Positions 23,996 to 32,752 of a DNA stretch of 64,000 nt are shown here, piece by piece. The notes beneath the pieces are model-generated. The model was not told where the DNA came from, ran no database searches, and worked only from the letters and a program-made list of their open reading frames with translations. Made by a program: the position numbers and the translations under genes. Source of the stretch: Nocardioides allogilvus (GTDB lineage: Bacteria > Actinomycetota > Actinomycetes > Propionibacteriales > Nocardioidaceae). The stretch covers positions 1 through 64,000 of the forward strand of contig NZ_PZYX01000008.1 in NCBI RefSeq assembly GCF_003047285.1, given 5' to 3'. How positions within the stretch are numbered: the first letter of the stretch is position 1; the number at the start of each line of letters is the position of its first letter.

Positions 23996-24057
23996 CCGCC
24001 CGGGACGTCATGGGGCCTGGTCGTCGAGACGACCGCTTCCCATGACGCTCCGGGCGG
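23996..24057. other. Strong hairpin between groES and groEL
   Basis: The 92-base gap contains a long imperfect stem: CCGCCCGG (23996-24003) with CCGGGCGG (24050-24057), and CGTCATGGG (24006-24014) with CCCATGACG (24039-24047). A second hairpin sits at its apex: GGTCGTC (24019-24025) with GACGACC (24028-24034). In the groES-groEL transcript it could act as an attenuator, an RNase-processing site or a stabiliser of one cistron. It lacks a U-run, so it is not an obvious full terminator. Confidence 0.75.
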
Positions 24058-24062
24058 ATGGA

Positions 24063-24356
24063 TCAGGAAACGACTGCGAGGACGTCGCGGGCGCTCAGGA
24101 TGAGGTACTCGCCACCGGCGTACTTGACCTCGGTGCCGCCGTACTTGCTGTAGATGACCTTGTCACCGACAGCGACATCGACGGGCACGCGGTTGCCGTT
24201 GTCGTCGACGCGACCCGGACCGACAGCCATGACCTCGCCCTCCTGGGGCTTCTCCTTGGCGGTGTCCGGGATGACCAGGCCAGAGGCCGTGGTCTGCTCG
24301 GCGTCGAGCGGCTTGACGACGATGCGGTCCTCGAGGGGCTTGATGTTGACCGACAC
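24063..24356 (-). CDS. groES: Co-chaperonin GroES
   Basis: A 97-residue lid of the GroEL chamber. It contains the typical [11 protein letters not shown] start, the mobile loop [19 protein letters not shown], and the roof/base region [15 protein letters not shown]. The GTG at 24356 is preferred: GGAGG lies 7 bases upstream, and the length then matches other GroES proteins. It is the first gene of the groES-groEL operon. Two CIRCE operators lie 118-179 bases upstream, so repression by HrcA (encoded outside the window) is expected. Confidence 0.97.
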   Translation of the reverse strand: MSVNIKPLEDRIVVKPLDAEQTTASGLVIPDTAKEKPQEGEVMAVGPGRVDDNGNRVPVDVAVGDKVIYSKYGGTEVKYAGGEYLILSARDVLAVVS

Positions 24357-24473
24357 TTGTCGACCTCCACTTTCCACGTTGGGCTGAACTGGGACTCGAG
24401 AAACGGATGTTCCTCGCACGCTTGGGCTTGCCGTGATGCGCGCCGTCGCGGGGATCGCACGTCATTGCAAGCG

Positions 24474-24500
24474 CTGGCACCCTCATGGCGAGAGTGCCAG
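24474..24500. promoter_or_regulatory. CIRCE operator 1 (HrcA), diverged copy
   Basis: CTGGCACCC (24474-24482), 9 bases, GAGTGCCAG (24492-24500). It matches the CIRCE pattern TTAGCACTC-N9-GAGTGCTAA with a few changes. It lies nearer to groES than the second operator. Paired CIRCE elements before groES are known in other actinobacteria such as Streptomyces. Confidence 0.8.
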
Positions 24501-24508
24501 CCCAGACG

Positions 24509-24535
24509 TTAGCACTCCCCCCTTCCGAGTGCTAG
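24509..24535. promoter_or_regulatory. CIRCE operator 2 (HrcA), near-consensus
   Basis: TTAGCACTC (24509-24517), 9 bases, GAGTGCTAG (24527-24535), one base from the perfect CIRCE consensus. Binding of the HrcA repressor here would silence groES-groEL at normal temperature. It ends 7 bases before the stop codon of the unrelated upstream gene. Confidence 0.95.
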
Positions 24536-24542
24536 CGCAGAC

Positions 24543-25580
24543 TCAGACGAAGGCCCCCAGCGCGACCAGCGCCTCGAACGTCCTGGTCCGCCCCTTGCCC
24601 TTGCCCTGCTTGGCGGTCGCCACCTCGGTCTCACCGGTCAGGCTGGTGCGGACCTCGAACTGGCCGGTCGGGCGGTCCGGGGCGACCTCGAAGACAAGGA
24701 CCTGCGGGTCGTTGGCGTCCTCGACCGCACCGGCGGGCAGAGCGTCGTTGAGCGCGAAGGCCTCGTCGGGCGCCTGCCCGTCGAGGAGGTACGTCGACTC
24801 CGACTCGGCCACGTCGTAGGTGCCGTTCGGACCTGCGAACTCGGTGGGTGCGCCGCCCAGCAGCGTGACGACCAGCCAGCTGCGGCCCTCCGGGGCCCAG
24901 CCCAGGCCGGCGACGTAGGGACGCTGGGCCGACGAGGAGACCAGGCAAGTGGTGACGGCCTTGCCAGCGTCGGAGGCCTCGGGGCTCCACAGGGGGTCGC
25001 CGCACGGCTGGGCACCGGCGGCGAAGCCGAGCTGGTAGAGCGGCTCGGCGGCGGACCGGTCGAGCGTCCCGGTGAGTCCGTCGACGACCTGGTCGACGCC
25101 GTCGTAGCCCACCCGCAGGGCGATCTCGGCGGGCTCACCCTTCAGCGCGACGTACTGGCGCCGCGCGACCTGTGCGACCTGATTGTCCTTCACCCAGCCG
25201 TTGAGCCCCTCGAGGAGGAACTCCTCCCCGTCCGCGACCAGCGTGAAGGTCGGGTCCTCCAGCGCCCCGTCGGGCAGCCGGTCCGCCACCAGCAGGTCCT
25301 CGGGGCCGTCCAGGGCGACCTGGACCCCGACGAGGCTCGCGTCATGTCCGGCCTGCGTGCCCTCGGCGGTCTCCGCGAGCGGCTCGGACACGGTCACCTG
25401 CAGGCTCCCCCAAGGCACCCTGACCTCCGCGGTGCGACCCACGAGTGCGTCGACCGCGTCCTCGGCGATCAGCGTGCCCGCCTCCAGCCCGTCCCGCTGC
25501 TGCTGGGAGAGCCACACGGCGCCTCCGGCGAGCGAGGCGATGAGGATGACCAGGGCCACGGGCCAGAGGGACTTGCGCAC
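24543..25580 (-). CDS. Single-pass membrane or secreted protein of unknown function
   Basis: A protein of 345 residues from GTG 25580, chosen because GGGAGGG lies about 8 bases upstream; a GTG at 25619 would add 13 residues without a ribosome site. One hydrophobic segment near 5-22 (LWPVALVILIASLAGGAVWL) acts as signal anchor. The rest is extracytoplasmic, acidic and strand-rich. Cysteines in AQPCGDPLW and VTTCLVSS could form a disulphide. I do not recognise a domain. It is divergent from the methyltransferase gene (62 bases apart) and reads towards the groES CIRCE region. Confidence 0.7.
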   Translation of the reverse strand: MRKSLWPVALVILIASLAGGAVWLSQQQRDGLEAGTLIAEDAVDALVGRTAEVRVPWGSLQVTVSEPLAETAEGTQAGHDASLVGVQVALDGPEDLLVADRLPDGALEDPTFTLVADGEEFLLEGLNGWVKDNQVAQVARRQYVALKGEPAEIALRVGYDGVDQVVDGLTGTLDRSAAEPLYQLGFAAGAQPCGDPLWSPEASDAGKAVTTCLVSSSAQRPYVAGLGWAPEGRSWLVVTLLGGAPTEFAGPNGTYDVAESESTYLLDGQAPDEAFALNDALPAGAVEDANDPQVLVFEVAPDRPTGQFEVRTSLTGETEVATAKQGKGKGRTRTFEALVALGAFV

Positions 25581-25642
25581 GAGGAAGACCCTCCCATCTC
25601 CGCCCTGTCGGGACGCCACGAACCACCTGACAAGATGCGCGG

Positions 25643-26827
25643 ATGGACGTCTCCACGCTCGAATGGCTGCTCACCGATGCGGGCCGTGACCTCCTCGAGG
25701 TGGCGATGGGGGCGTACGTCGACGCGGCGGGCGATCCCGTCCGCGCCGCGACCGCTGTGCGCAAGGCGGAGCCGGACCCCGAGCGGGCCGCGGCGGCACT
25801 GACCCAGGCCGAGCTGCGGACGCGCGCGGTGGCGAAGTTCGGCGACCTGGCACCCCACATGTTCTTCACACCGGACGCGCTCGAGCAGGCGACGCGACTC
25901 CGGGTGGCCGACCACCGCGCTGCCCGACTGGCGGCGGCCCAGCCGACCAGCGTCATCGACCTGGGGTGCGGCATCGGCGGCGACCTGATCGCGTTCGCCC
26001 GTGCGGGCCTCACGGCGGCCGGTGTCGACCTGGACCCCGTGCGCGTGGCCGCGGCTCGCGCCAACCTGGCCGCGCTCGGGTTGCCCGGCGCGGTCGAGGT
26101 CGCGGACGTGGCCGCCATCGACCCCAGCGGTTTCGGGGCCGCCTTCGCCGACCCCGCCCGACGAGGTGCCCGGGGCCGCGTCTTCGACGTGGACGGCTGG
26201 ACGCCGCCGTGGCCCTTCGTGCTCGACCTGCTCGCCGGACGCGGCGTCGTGAAGGTCGCCCCCGGCATCCCCCACGACGTGATCCCGGAGGGCGTGGAGG
26301 CCGAGTGGGTCAGCGACGGCGGCGACGTCAAGGAGGCGGTGTTGTGGGCGCCGGTCTTCGCCACCACCGACCGCCGCGCGACGGTGATCGGCGACGGTGG
26401 GCTCGCCACCCTCACCGACGAGGACGATCCCTTCACCGGGCTCGCGCGCCCGGTCCGAGAGCTGGGCGGTTTCCTCTACGAGCCCGACGGCGCCGTGATC
26501 CGCGCGGGTCTCGTCACCGCGGTCGCGGCCGGCGTCGACGGCGGGCTGCTCGACGAGCACATCGCCTACGTCACCAGCGACTCGTCGTTCCGCACCCCCT
26601 TCGCCCGGTCCTACCGGGTCCTGGAGGAGGTCCCCTATCGCGAGAAGCCGCTCAAGGCAGCGTTGCGCGAGCGCAGCATCGGCTCCCTGACGATCAAGAA
26701 GCGTGGCGTCGAGGTCGTGCCCGAACAGCTGCGCAAGCGCCTCGACCTGCGCGGCGACAACACGGCGACGCTGGTGATGACCCGCGTCGCGGGCTCCGGC
26801 ACTGCCCTGCTCGTCGAGCCCTTCTAG
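25643..26827 (+). CDS. Class I SAM-dependent methyltransferase with THUMP-like C-terminal domain
   Basis: A 394-residue protein. The SAM site VIDLGCGIGGDLIAF is near 100-114, followed by the acidic ribose contact GVDLDPVR. A DPARR segment (AFADPARRGARG) replaces the usual catalytic motif, and the C-terminal ~100 residues (SIGSLTIKKRGVEVVPEQLR) resemble the THUMP-like domain of actinobacterial members. The substrate is unknown, perhaps an RNA because of the THUMP-like part. CAAGAT lies 6 bases before the ATG in place of a Shine-Dalgarno. Its stop overlaps the convergent hexosaminidase gene by 4 bases. Confidence 0.8.
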   Translation: MDVSTLEWLLTDAGRDLLEVAMGAYVDAAGDPVRAATAVRKAEPDPERAAAALTQAELRTRAVAKFGDLAPHMFFTPDALEQATRLRVADHRAARLAAAQPTSVIDLGCGIGGDLIAFARAGLTAAGVDLDPVRVAAARANLAALGLPGAVEVADVAAIDPSGFGAAFADPARRGARGRVFDVDGWTPPWPFVLDLLAGRGVVKVAPGIPHDVIPEGVEAEWVSDGGDVKEAVLWAPVFATTDRRATVIGDGGLATLTDEDDPFTGLARPVRELGGFLYEPDGAVIRAGLVTAVAAGVDGGLLDEHIAYVTSDSSFRTPFARSYRVLEEVPYREKPLKAALRERSIGSLTIKKRGVEVVPEQLRKRLDLRGDNTATLVMTRVAGSGTALLVEPF

Positions 26828-28605
26828 CAGCCCTTGCGCTCGACGCCCGGCACGGGCACCGGCAGCGAGCCCTTCGCGCGCGCCTTCCCGAGCAGCACGT
26901 CGACCAGCGCCGACATGGCGCCCGGTGTGTCGCCGTACGCCGCGATCCGCACCGGCGCCTGCAGCTGGCCGAGCACGTAGGGCGTGTTGGTCGCGACCGC
27001 GATCTCGCCGTCGTGGGCCGCGTCCTGGTAGCCGCTGAACCCGATGTTGGTGCCGCTGGCGAGCCGGGTGTCCTCGGCGGCGACGAACCGGCTGAGCGCC
27101 GAGGCGCGTTGCCGCTCGCGTGCCTGCCAGGCCTGCTTGCGCCGCGCGAAGGCCTTGCGGCTCTCCTTCTTCTTGCGCGCGGGCGCCGGTTCGATGTCGG
27201 TCAGCGACGCGGGTGGGGCCTGTCGCACCAGCACGGTCAGGCCCGCTGCGCGCGCGGCGCTCGAGAAGTTCGCAACCGCGACCGGGTCGCCGACCGGGGT
27301 GACCGAGGAGCCCACCAACCGGCCTCGGCAGCTGCCCGCCACCACCGTCAGCGCCGCCGCGCTCAGCGCACGGGAGGCCGCGCGACCGGCGCCCGGCGGG
27401 CGACCTCGTTGGTCTCGGCGGTCCCCCTCGTAGTGCAGCAGCAGCGCGATCTGGCGGGCCGCGGCCTGCTCGAGACGGGCCCGCTTCAGCCGCCCGGCCT
27501 TCACCGCGGCCACGATGCCGGCACGGGCCGCCGCCGGCGAGGGCGGCATCAGCAGGACGTCGTTGCCGGCGCGCAGCCCCTGCACGGCCGAGCGCGCCGC
27601 GTCGTACGTCGCCCGCACCCCTGCCATGGAGAGCGAGTCGGTGACGACCAGCCCGTCGAAGCCGAGCTCGCCGCGCAGCACGTCGGTGACCAGGACCTTG
27701 GACATCGAGGCCGGCACCTTCGGATCCAGGGCGCGCACGTCGATGTGGCCGGCCATGATCGCCGGCACGCCCTGCTCGACGGCCGCGGCGAAGGGCGCCA
27801 GGTCGACCGCGCCGAGCTGCTTGCGCGTCCGGGTCTGCACGGGCAGCGTGAGGTGGCTGTCCTGCGGGACCGAGCCGTGTCCCGGGAAGTGCTTGAGCAC
27901 CGGCACCAGCGCGGCGGCGGTGTAGCCGTCGACCGCCGCACCGACGTGCTCGATCACGGTGGTGACGTCGGAGCCGACCGAGCGCGAGCCGATCGTGGGA
28001 TCACCCGGACCCGAGGTGACGTCGGCCTCGGGAGCGAAGACCACGTCGAAGCCGAGCCCGCGCAGCTCGGCCCCGCTGGCGCGGGCCGCGTTCTTCGTGA
28101 GCCGCACCTCGCCGGCCGCGCCGGCGCTCATGAACGTCGGGAACCGCGTCGCGTCGCTCTTGATCCGCTCGACGATGCCGCCCTCCTGGTCGACGGAGAG
28201 GAACAGCGGCCACGTGCGGCGTACGGCGCGCTCGAGCGTGGCATTGACGTCACGGATCTGCTGGGTGGACGAGACGTTGTCGGCGAAGGCGATGACCCCG
28301 CCGAGGTGCAGGTCACGCACCATCGCGACCGGCGGCGCGGTACCTTGCCACTCCGCGACGATGACCTGCCCGGCGAGGTCGGGCAGCCGCATCCGGCCGA
28401 CGATGCGGGCTGCGCGCTCGAGCTCCGCGGTCGTCGGGCCCCAGCCCTCGACGAGACCGAGGCGCTCGGCAGGTGTCGGAGGTTGCGTCGCCTCGGCGGT
28501 CGGCGCCGACGATCCGGACGGAGTCGGCTCCCCTGCCTCGGGGTCGCCCGAGCACGCCGAGCCCAGCAGGCTCAGCGCAACGATCAGGGGGAGGAACCGG
28601 CGCAC
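26824..28605 (-). CDS. nagZ: Lipid-anchored beta-N-acetylhexosaminidase (GH3, NagZ type)
   Basis: A 593-residue lipoprotein cleaving beta-1,4-linked GlcNAc from peptidoglycan fragments. The signal peptide ends in the lipobox LLGSACSG (Cys at 18). The GH3 barrel follows, with KHFPGHG, the NagZ loop His in QDSHLTLP, and the nucleophile Asp in VVTDSLSMAGV. A second domain occupies the C-terminal ~200 residues, as in GH3 enzymes with an alpha/beta sandwich; it has a very basic insert (APARKKKESRKAF). Role: wall recycling or remodelling outside the membrane, unlike the cytoplasmic proteobacterial NagZ. GTG start at 28605. Confidence 0.9.
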   Translation of the reverse strand: MRRFLPLIVALSLLGSACSGDPEAGEPTPSGSSAPTAEATQPPTPAERLGLVEGWGPTTAELERAARIVGRMRLPDLAGQVIVAEWQGTAPPVAMVRDLHLGGVIAFADNVSSTQQIRDVNATLERAVRRTWPLFLSVDQEGGIVERIKSDATRFPTFMSAGAAGEVRLTKNAARASGAELRGLGFDVVFAPEADVTSGPGDPTIGSRSVGSDVTTVIEHVGAAVDGYTAAALVPVLKHFPGHGSVPQDSHLTLPVQTRTRKQLGAVDLAPFAAAVEQGVPAIMAGHIDVRALDPKVPASMSKVLVTDVLRGELGFDGLVVTDSLSMAGVRATYDAARSAVQGLRAGNDVLLMPPSPAAARAGIVAAVKAGRLKRARLEQAAARQIALLLHYEGDRRDQRGRPPGAGRAASRALSAAALTVVAGSCRGRLVGSSVTPVGDPVAVANFSSAARAAGLTVLVRQAPPASLTDIEPAPARKKKESRKAFARRKQAWQARERQRASALSRFVAAEDTRLASGTNIGFSGYQDAAHDGEIAVATNTPYVLGQLQAPVRIAAYGDTPGAMSALVDVLLGKARAKGSLPVPVPGVERKGC

Positions 28606-28627
28606 CGGCCCATCCTCTCAGCCGGGC

Positions 28628-29236
28628 TCAGCCGAGGTTGGCCCGCTCGGCGCCGATGGTGGTGTCGGAGCCGTGGCCGGTGTGGACGACGGTCTCGTCG
28701 GGCAGGTCGAAGAGCCGACGACGGATGGACTGCTCGATCACGCGGGCGTCGCTGAACGAGCGGCCGGTCGCGCCCGGCCCGCCCTGGAACAGGGTGTCGC
28801 CGGTGAAGACGCAGCCGAGGTCGTGGACGTAGATGCACACCGCACCCGGCGCGTGTCCCGGCGTGTGCAGGACCGTCAGCGCGGCGCCGCCGACCTTGAT
28901 CGACTGGCCGTCGGTGATGTCGACGTCCCACAGCTCGTCGGCATGGGTGAGCTCCCACAGCGGACGGTCGTCGGGGTGCAGCAGGATCGGCGCCCCGGTG
29001 GCCACGCGCAGGGCGGGGGCGACGCGGACGTGGTCGTCGTGGGCGTGGGTGCACAGGATCGCCTTGACGGTGCGGCCGTCCACCACCGCGAGGATGTCCT
29101 CGACCGAGTGCGGCGCGTCGATGACGATGCAGTCGGTGTCGTCACCGATCACCCAGATGTTGTTCTCGACCTCGTGGATCTCGCCGTCGAGCGAGAACGT
29201 GCCGGAGGTGACGCCGTGGTCGACACGGACGGTCAT
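28628..29236 (-). CDS. MBL-fold hydrolase partner of mycothiol-dependent formaldehyde dehydrogenase
   Basis: A 202-residue metallo-beta-lactamase-fold hydrolase with intact metal motifs: THAHDDH near 65, HTPGHAPGAV, FTGDTLF and the final His in HTGHGSDT. It resembles glyoxalase II-like proteins. Its start overlaps the stop of mscR by one base (TGATG). The same pair is neighbouring in mycobacteria (Rv2259-Rv2260, from memory). It probably hydrolyses the S-formylmycothiol made by MscR, releasing formate and mycothiol; that step is inferred from context. Confidence 0.87.
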   Translation of the reverse strand: MTVRVDHGVTSGTFSLDGEIHEVENNIWVIGDDTDCIVIDAPHSVEDILAVVDGRTVKAILCTHAHDDHVRVAPALRVATGAPILLHPDDRPLWELTHADELWDVDITDGQSIKVGGAALTVLHTPGHAPGAVCIYVHDLGCVFTGDTLFQGGPGATGRSFSDARVIEQSIRRRLFDLPDETVVHTGHGSDTTIGAERANLG

Positions 29237-30321
29237 CAGAACACCACCACCGAGCGGAGCACGCTGCCGTCGTGCATCTTCTCGAACGCAGCCTCGACGT
29301 CGCCGAGGCCGATCTCCTCGGTGACGAACGCGTCGAGGTCGAGGCGTCCCTGTTGGTAGAGGTCGACGAGCATCGGGAAGTCCCTGGACGGGAGGCAGTC
29401 GCCGTACCAGCTCGACTTGAGCGCCCCTCCGCGGCCGAAGACGTCGATGAGAGGGATGTCGGGGATCTTCATGTCCGGTGTCGGCACACCGACGAGCACG
29501 ACGGTGCCGGCCAGGTCGCGGGCGTAGAAGGCCTGCTTCCAGGTCTCGGGGCGGCCGACCGCGTCGATCACGACGTCGGCGCCGTTGCCGTCGGTGAGGG
29601 CCTGGATCGCCGCCACCGGGTCGATGCCCTTCGAGTTGATCGTGTCGGTGGCACCCATGCTGCGGGCCCACTCGAGCTTCGTGTCGTCGATGTCGACGGC
29701 GATGATCTTCGAGGCGCCCGCGAGCGCCGAGCCCGCGATGGCCGCCATCCCGACACCACCGCAGCCGATCACCGCGACGGACTTGCCGCGGCTCACGTTG
29801 CCGGTGTTGATGGCCGCACCGAGGCCGGCCATCACGCCGCAGCCGAGGAGGCCGACGGCAGCCGCGCGGGCGGACGGGTCGACCTTCGTGCACTGGCCAG
29901 CGGCGACCAGCGTCTTCTCGGCGAAGGATCCGATGCCCAGGGCCGGGGACAGCTCGGTGCCGTCCTCGAGCGTCATCTTCTGGGTCGCGTTGTGCGTCGC
30001 GAAGCAGTACCACGGCTCGCCCCGGTGGCACGCACGACAGCTGCCACAGACGGCACGCCAGTTGAGTACGACGAAGTCCCCAGCCTCGAGCCCGGTGACA
30101 CCGTCTCCGACGGACTCGACGATGCCGGCCGCTTCATGGCCGAGCAGGAACGGGAACTCGTCGTTGATCCCGCCCTCGCGGTAGTGCAGGTCGGTGTGGC
30201 AGACCCCGCAGGCCTGGACCTTGACGACCGCCTCACCCGGACCCGGGTCGGGGATGTTGATCGTCTCGACCGTGACCGGCTGGCCCTTGGCGCGGGCGAC
30301 GACGCCCTTCACCTGCTGCAT
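29236..30321 (-). CDS. mscR: S-(hydroxymethyl)mycothiol dehydrogenase
   Basis: Zinc- and NAD-dependent medium-chain dehydrogenase of 361 residues. It oxidises the adduct of formaldehyde and mycothiol, and its family also reduces S-nitrosomycothiol. The catalytic zinc ligand Cys lies in [11 protein letters not shown], the HE pair in LLGHEAAG, structural zinc cysteines in [14 protein letters not shown], and the NAD motif in [20 protein letters not shown] lies before the ATG. The MBL-fold hydrolase follows in the same operon. The gene supports the actinobacterial origin, because mycothiol is restricted to that phylum. Confidence 0.93.
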   Translation of the reverse strand: MQQVKGVVARAKGQPVTVETINIPDPGPGEAVVKVQACGVCHTDLHYREGGINDEFPFLLGHEAAGIVESVGDGVTGLEAGDFVVLNWRAVCGSCRACHRGEPWYCFATHNATQKMTLEDGTELSPALGIGSFAEKTLVAAGQCTKVDPSARAAAVGLLGCGVMAGLGAAINTGNVSRGKSVAVIGCGGVGMAAIAGSALAGASKIIAVDIDDTKLEWARSMGATDTINSKGIDPVAAIQALTDGNGADVVIDAVGRPETWKQAFYARDLAGTVVLVGVPTPDMKIPDIPLIDVFGRGGALKSSWYGDCLPSRDFPMLVDLYQQGRLDLDAFVTEEIGLGDVEAAFEKMHDGSVLRSVVVF

Positions 30322-30337
30322 GTCGTGCTCCTTCGGA

Positions 30338-30937
30338 TCAGGGGTTGAAGTCCCACGTGGCGAGCATCGAGGCGATGATCTCCTTGGCCTCGGCGATGGT
30401 GCCGTACTCCGTCGTGAACGAGAACTCCAGGACGTACTCGATGTTGCCGATCAGGGAGCCGTAGGTCTCGTCGTAGGTGACCGAGTTGACCCGACCCGCC
30501 AACCTGTAGGCCCTGGTGCCGTCGCCGAGCACGACGTCGTCCATCCTCTTCACTCCCGGCTCGGCCCCGATGCGGAGCTGGCGCTTGGCGATCCGGTCCA
30601 GCGAGGTGGCCTGGTCGTCCTCCCCGCCGAGCTCGGAGAAGGTCAGCGCGCCGAAGGTGTCGGCGCCCTGCCGGATGAACGGCACACCGAAGTTGTCCTG
30701 CTCCGTCCAGCCCTTCGGCATGGTGATCTCGGCGAGGTCGTGCTTGAGCTTGCGACCGTCGGCGGGCTCCACGGTCGGTGTCGTCTCCGACGGGCTCGGG
30801 GTCTCGGCCGACGCCGCGGTCGACTCGGTGGAGGTCGTGCTCGGGCTGGCTGGATCAGCCCCCGCATCGTCGCCGCCGCAGGCCGCAAGGCTGGCAACAC
30901 ACATGAGGGAGGCGAGGGCGAGCCGGGCACTGGTCAC
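30338..30937 (-). CDS. Lipoprotein, paralogue 1 of a tandem triplet
   Basis: A 199-residue lipoprotein with lipobox SLAAC (Cys20), a Ser/Thr-rich linker (about 25-55) and a ~140-residue globular domain. Its GTG start overlaps the preceding paralogue's stop (GTGA), so all three are co-translated in the order 31.5, 30.9, 30.3 kb. The domain ([31 protein letters not shown]) is alpha/beta and may be of the PsbP/LpqN-like type, but this is uncertain. It is the most diverged copy outside its signal peptide, which is nearly identical to that of the next paralogue. Confidence 0.8.
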   Translation of the reverse strand: MTSARLALASLMCVASLAACGGDDAGADPASPSTTSTESTAASAETPSPSETTPTVEPADGRKLKHDLAEITMPKGWTEQDNFGVPFIRQGADTFGALTFSELGGEDDQATSLDRIAKRQLRIGAEPGVKRMDDVVLGDGTRAYRLAGRVNSVTYDETYGSLIGNIEYVLEFSFTTEYGTIAEAKEIIASMLATWDFNP

Positions 30938-31013
30938 TGCTTCACCTCTCGATAGTCGACCGTCGCGAGAACACTGGCAATGATCTCGTCACGCGTCGCC
31001 TTGTCCTCGCCGT
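30893..31013. repeat. 121-base perfect direct repeat, copy A
   Basis: Identical to 31492-31612, with a period of 599 bases. The copy spans the junction of two lipoprotein genes: it encodes the signal peptide of the downstream gene and the last ~25 codons of the upstream gene. Perfect identity here, against clear divergence of the mature parts, points to recent unequal crossing-over or gene conversion. Confidence 0.95.
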
Positions 31014-31536
31014 TGACGAACTCGAACGTCACCGTCAGTCGGTCGTCGTTCAAGATCGCACCGAACCGCTCGACGTGTTCCCCGGGATTCGACTTACCGG
31101 CCACGTGGAAGGCCGGCTGGCCGTCCAGCTCGAGATCGTCGAGACGCTTCAGCGGAAACTTCCAGCCTCCGCTCCTGCGCGATTCCTCCCCGAGCCCGTC
31201 CAACGTCAGCTGGCCGCTGTTGGGGAAGCGGAACACATAGACCGTCGTCCCGATCGCATCTCGTGGCGCAGCCCCGGACATGACCGCATAAGCGGGAGTC
31301 GCCACCCATCCCTCAGGGGCGTTCGCCCGAACCCCGCGCACAGCGATCCTCGGCCCGGTTGCGGGAGCCACCGACGGGCTCGGGGACTCGGAAGCCGACT
31401 GGGTCGACGCCTCGGTCGACTGGGTGGAAGTCGTGCTCGGGTCGGCTGGATCCGCCCCGGCATCGTCGTCGCCACCACAGGCCGCGAGACCGGCAACACA
31501 CATGAGGGAGGCGAGGGCGAGCCGGGCACTGGTCAC
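30934..31536 (-). CDS. Lipoprotein, paralogue 2 of a tandem triplet
   Basis: A 200-residue lipoprotein with lipobox GLAAC (Cys20), linker rich in Ser, Thr, Glu and Pro, then the same domain as its neighbours. Features shared with paralogue 3: [69 protein letters not shown]. The start overlaps the previous stop by 4 bases. Its first 15 residues are the same as those of paralogue 1, and its last ~25 the same as paralogue 3, because of the 121-base repeat at each end. Function unknown; location is the outer face of the membrane. Confidence 0.82.
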   Translation of the reverse strand: MTSARLALASLMCVAGLAACGGDDDAGADPADPSTTSTQSTEASTQSASESPSPSVAPATGPRIAVRGVRANAPEGWVATPAYAVMSGAAPRDAIGTTVYVFRFPNSGQLTLDGLGEESRRSGGWKFPLKRLDDLELDGQPAFHVAGKSNPGEHVERFGAILNDDRLTVTFEFVNGEDKATRDEIIASVLATVDYREVKQ

Positions 31537-31612
31537 TGCTTCACCTCTCGATAGTCGACCGTCGCGAGAACACTGGCAATGATCTCGTCACGCGTCGCCT
31601 TGTCCTCGCCGT
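31492..31612. repeat. 121-base perfect direct repeat, copy B
   Basis: Second copy of the repeat at 30893-31013. It covers the start of paralogue 2 and the end of paralogue 3. The unit length of 599 bases equals one gene, so each crossover would add or remove a whole lipoprotein gene in frame with its coupled neighbours. Confidence 0.95.
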
Positions 31613-32150
31613 CGTGGAACTCGAAGAAGATCAACAGGTGGTCGTCGTTGACGATGGAGCCGAACGTCTCGAAGTATTCGCCCGGGTTGGCCTTCCCGGC
31701 GACGTGGAAGGAGGTCTGCCCGTCGAGCTCGACGTCCTCCAGTCGCTTCAGCTTGAACTTCGCACGGCTCTGGCTGCGGTAGCTGTCGCCCAGCTCGTCC
31801 ACGGTGAACAGGCCACTGTTGGGGAAGCGGTAGACGGAGGCGATCGTCTCGGTCGCCCCGGGCGGAACCGCCGACGCCATGACCGCATAGGGGCGGGTGG
31901 CACGCCAGCCCGCGGGGGCGTTCACGCTGAGCCCGCGAACGGCGAGCCTGGGTCCCGTGGCCGGGTCGACCGCCGCGGTCGTGGAGACCTCGGTCGGCGA
32001 CTCCGTCGCTGTCTGCGTCTCAGCGGCGGACCCGCTGGTGGTGGGTGCCGTCTGCGGATCGGGCGCGGTTTCGCCCCGGTCCGACGCACAGCCAGCAAGG
32101 GCAAGCGCGAGAGCCAACCCGAGAACCATGCAGTTGACGCGTGAAGTCAC
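31533..32150 (-). CDS. Lipoprotein, paralogue 3 (first gene) of a tandem triplet
   Basis: A 205-residue lipoprotein. The GTG at 32150 is chosen because it gives a normal signal peptide with lipobox ALAGC (Cys21), and GGAAGG lies 9 bases upstream. The linker is rich in Thr, Ser and Glu. The domain has PAGWRATRPYAVM, YRFPNSGLFTVDEL, GQTSFHVAGKANPGEYFETFG and ends [16 protein letters not shown], identical to paralogue 2 at the C-terminus. It heads the three-gene unit. The divergent 165-base region to the next gene presumably carries both promoters. Function unknown. Confidence 0.82.
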   Translation of the reverse strand: MTSRVNCMVLGLALALALAGCASDRGETAPDPQTAPTTSGSAAETQTATESPTEVSTTAAVDPATGPRLAVRGLSVNAPAGWRATRPYAVMASAVPPGATETIASVYRFPNSGLFTVDELGDSYRSQSRAKFKLKRLEDVELDGQTSFHVAGKANPGEYFETFGSIVNDDHLLIFFEFHDGEDKATRDEIIASVLATVDYREVKQ

Positions 32151-32314
32151 GAGATTTCGCCTTCCGAGGTGACGATGAGAATCTGTTGAGCAGACTATGT
32201 CGGGAACATCCGGGTGCCAGGTTTGGGACCCGCGCTGACGGGGAATGAGCGCCAGCGCGGCGCCAGCCGCCACTCATACTTGTCCGCACCATGGAGCCAC
32301 AGGGGAGGCACACC

Positions 32315-32752
32315 ATGATCACGCTGTCAGACGTCGGCGGCCTGAGCGGTGTCAGAAACACGCTCAACGCCGTTGCGGTCCCGCCGGACGTCATCAACAA
32401 CATCGTCTCGCTCCTCGAGTCAAACTCCTTGAATCTCAAGGGTGGGCACGGTCACTTCAAGAAGCCGGACGGCGAGGTCTTCGGTGGCACGTACGGCGCC
32501 CGCAACCTCGGGTCGCACACCGCGAGGGCACACCAGCACCTGTCCAACTCGGTGCTCGAGGCCGTGGCCAGCCTGCAGGCGACCGGCACCGCGATGAAGC
32601 AGTTCGACAAGGAGATGTCGTCCGCCGACGCCGACTCCGAGGCAGCTGCCCGCGCCCTGCTCAACCGCACCCAGGCCGCGGTCGACGGCCTGGACGACAA
32701 CCGCTACACCCCACCCGTTGCGCCGGTCGACGAACCCGGGAGTGATCACTGA
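32315..32752 (+). CDS. Small helical protein, possible type VII secretion (WXG100-like) partner
   Basis: A 145-residue protein. The ATG at 32315 is chosen because GGGGAGG lies 6 bases upstream; an in-frame ATG at 32291 has none. It is mostly helical, with a WXG-style central turn replaced by [11 protein letters not shown], followed by a long helix ([33 protein letters not shown]). No signal peptide or membrane helix. Its stop and the next gene's ATG share one base (TGATG). I infer an ESX-type secreted pair partner from size, helix pattern and the neighbour; no ESX core genes are in the window. Confidence 0.6.
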   Translation: MITLSDVGGLSGVRNTLNAVAVPPDVINNIVSLLESNSLNLKGGHGHFKKPDGEVFGGTYGARNLGSHTARAHQHLSNSVLEAVASLQATGTAMKQFDKEMSSADADSEAAARALLNRTQAAVDGLDDNRYTPPVAPVDEPGSDH

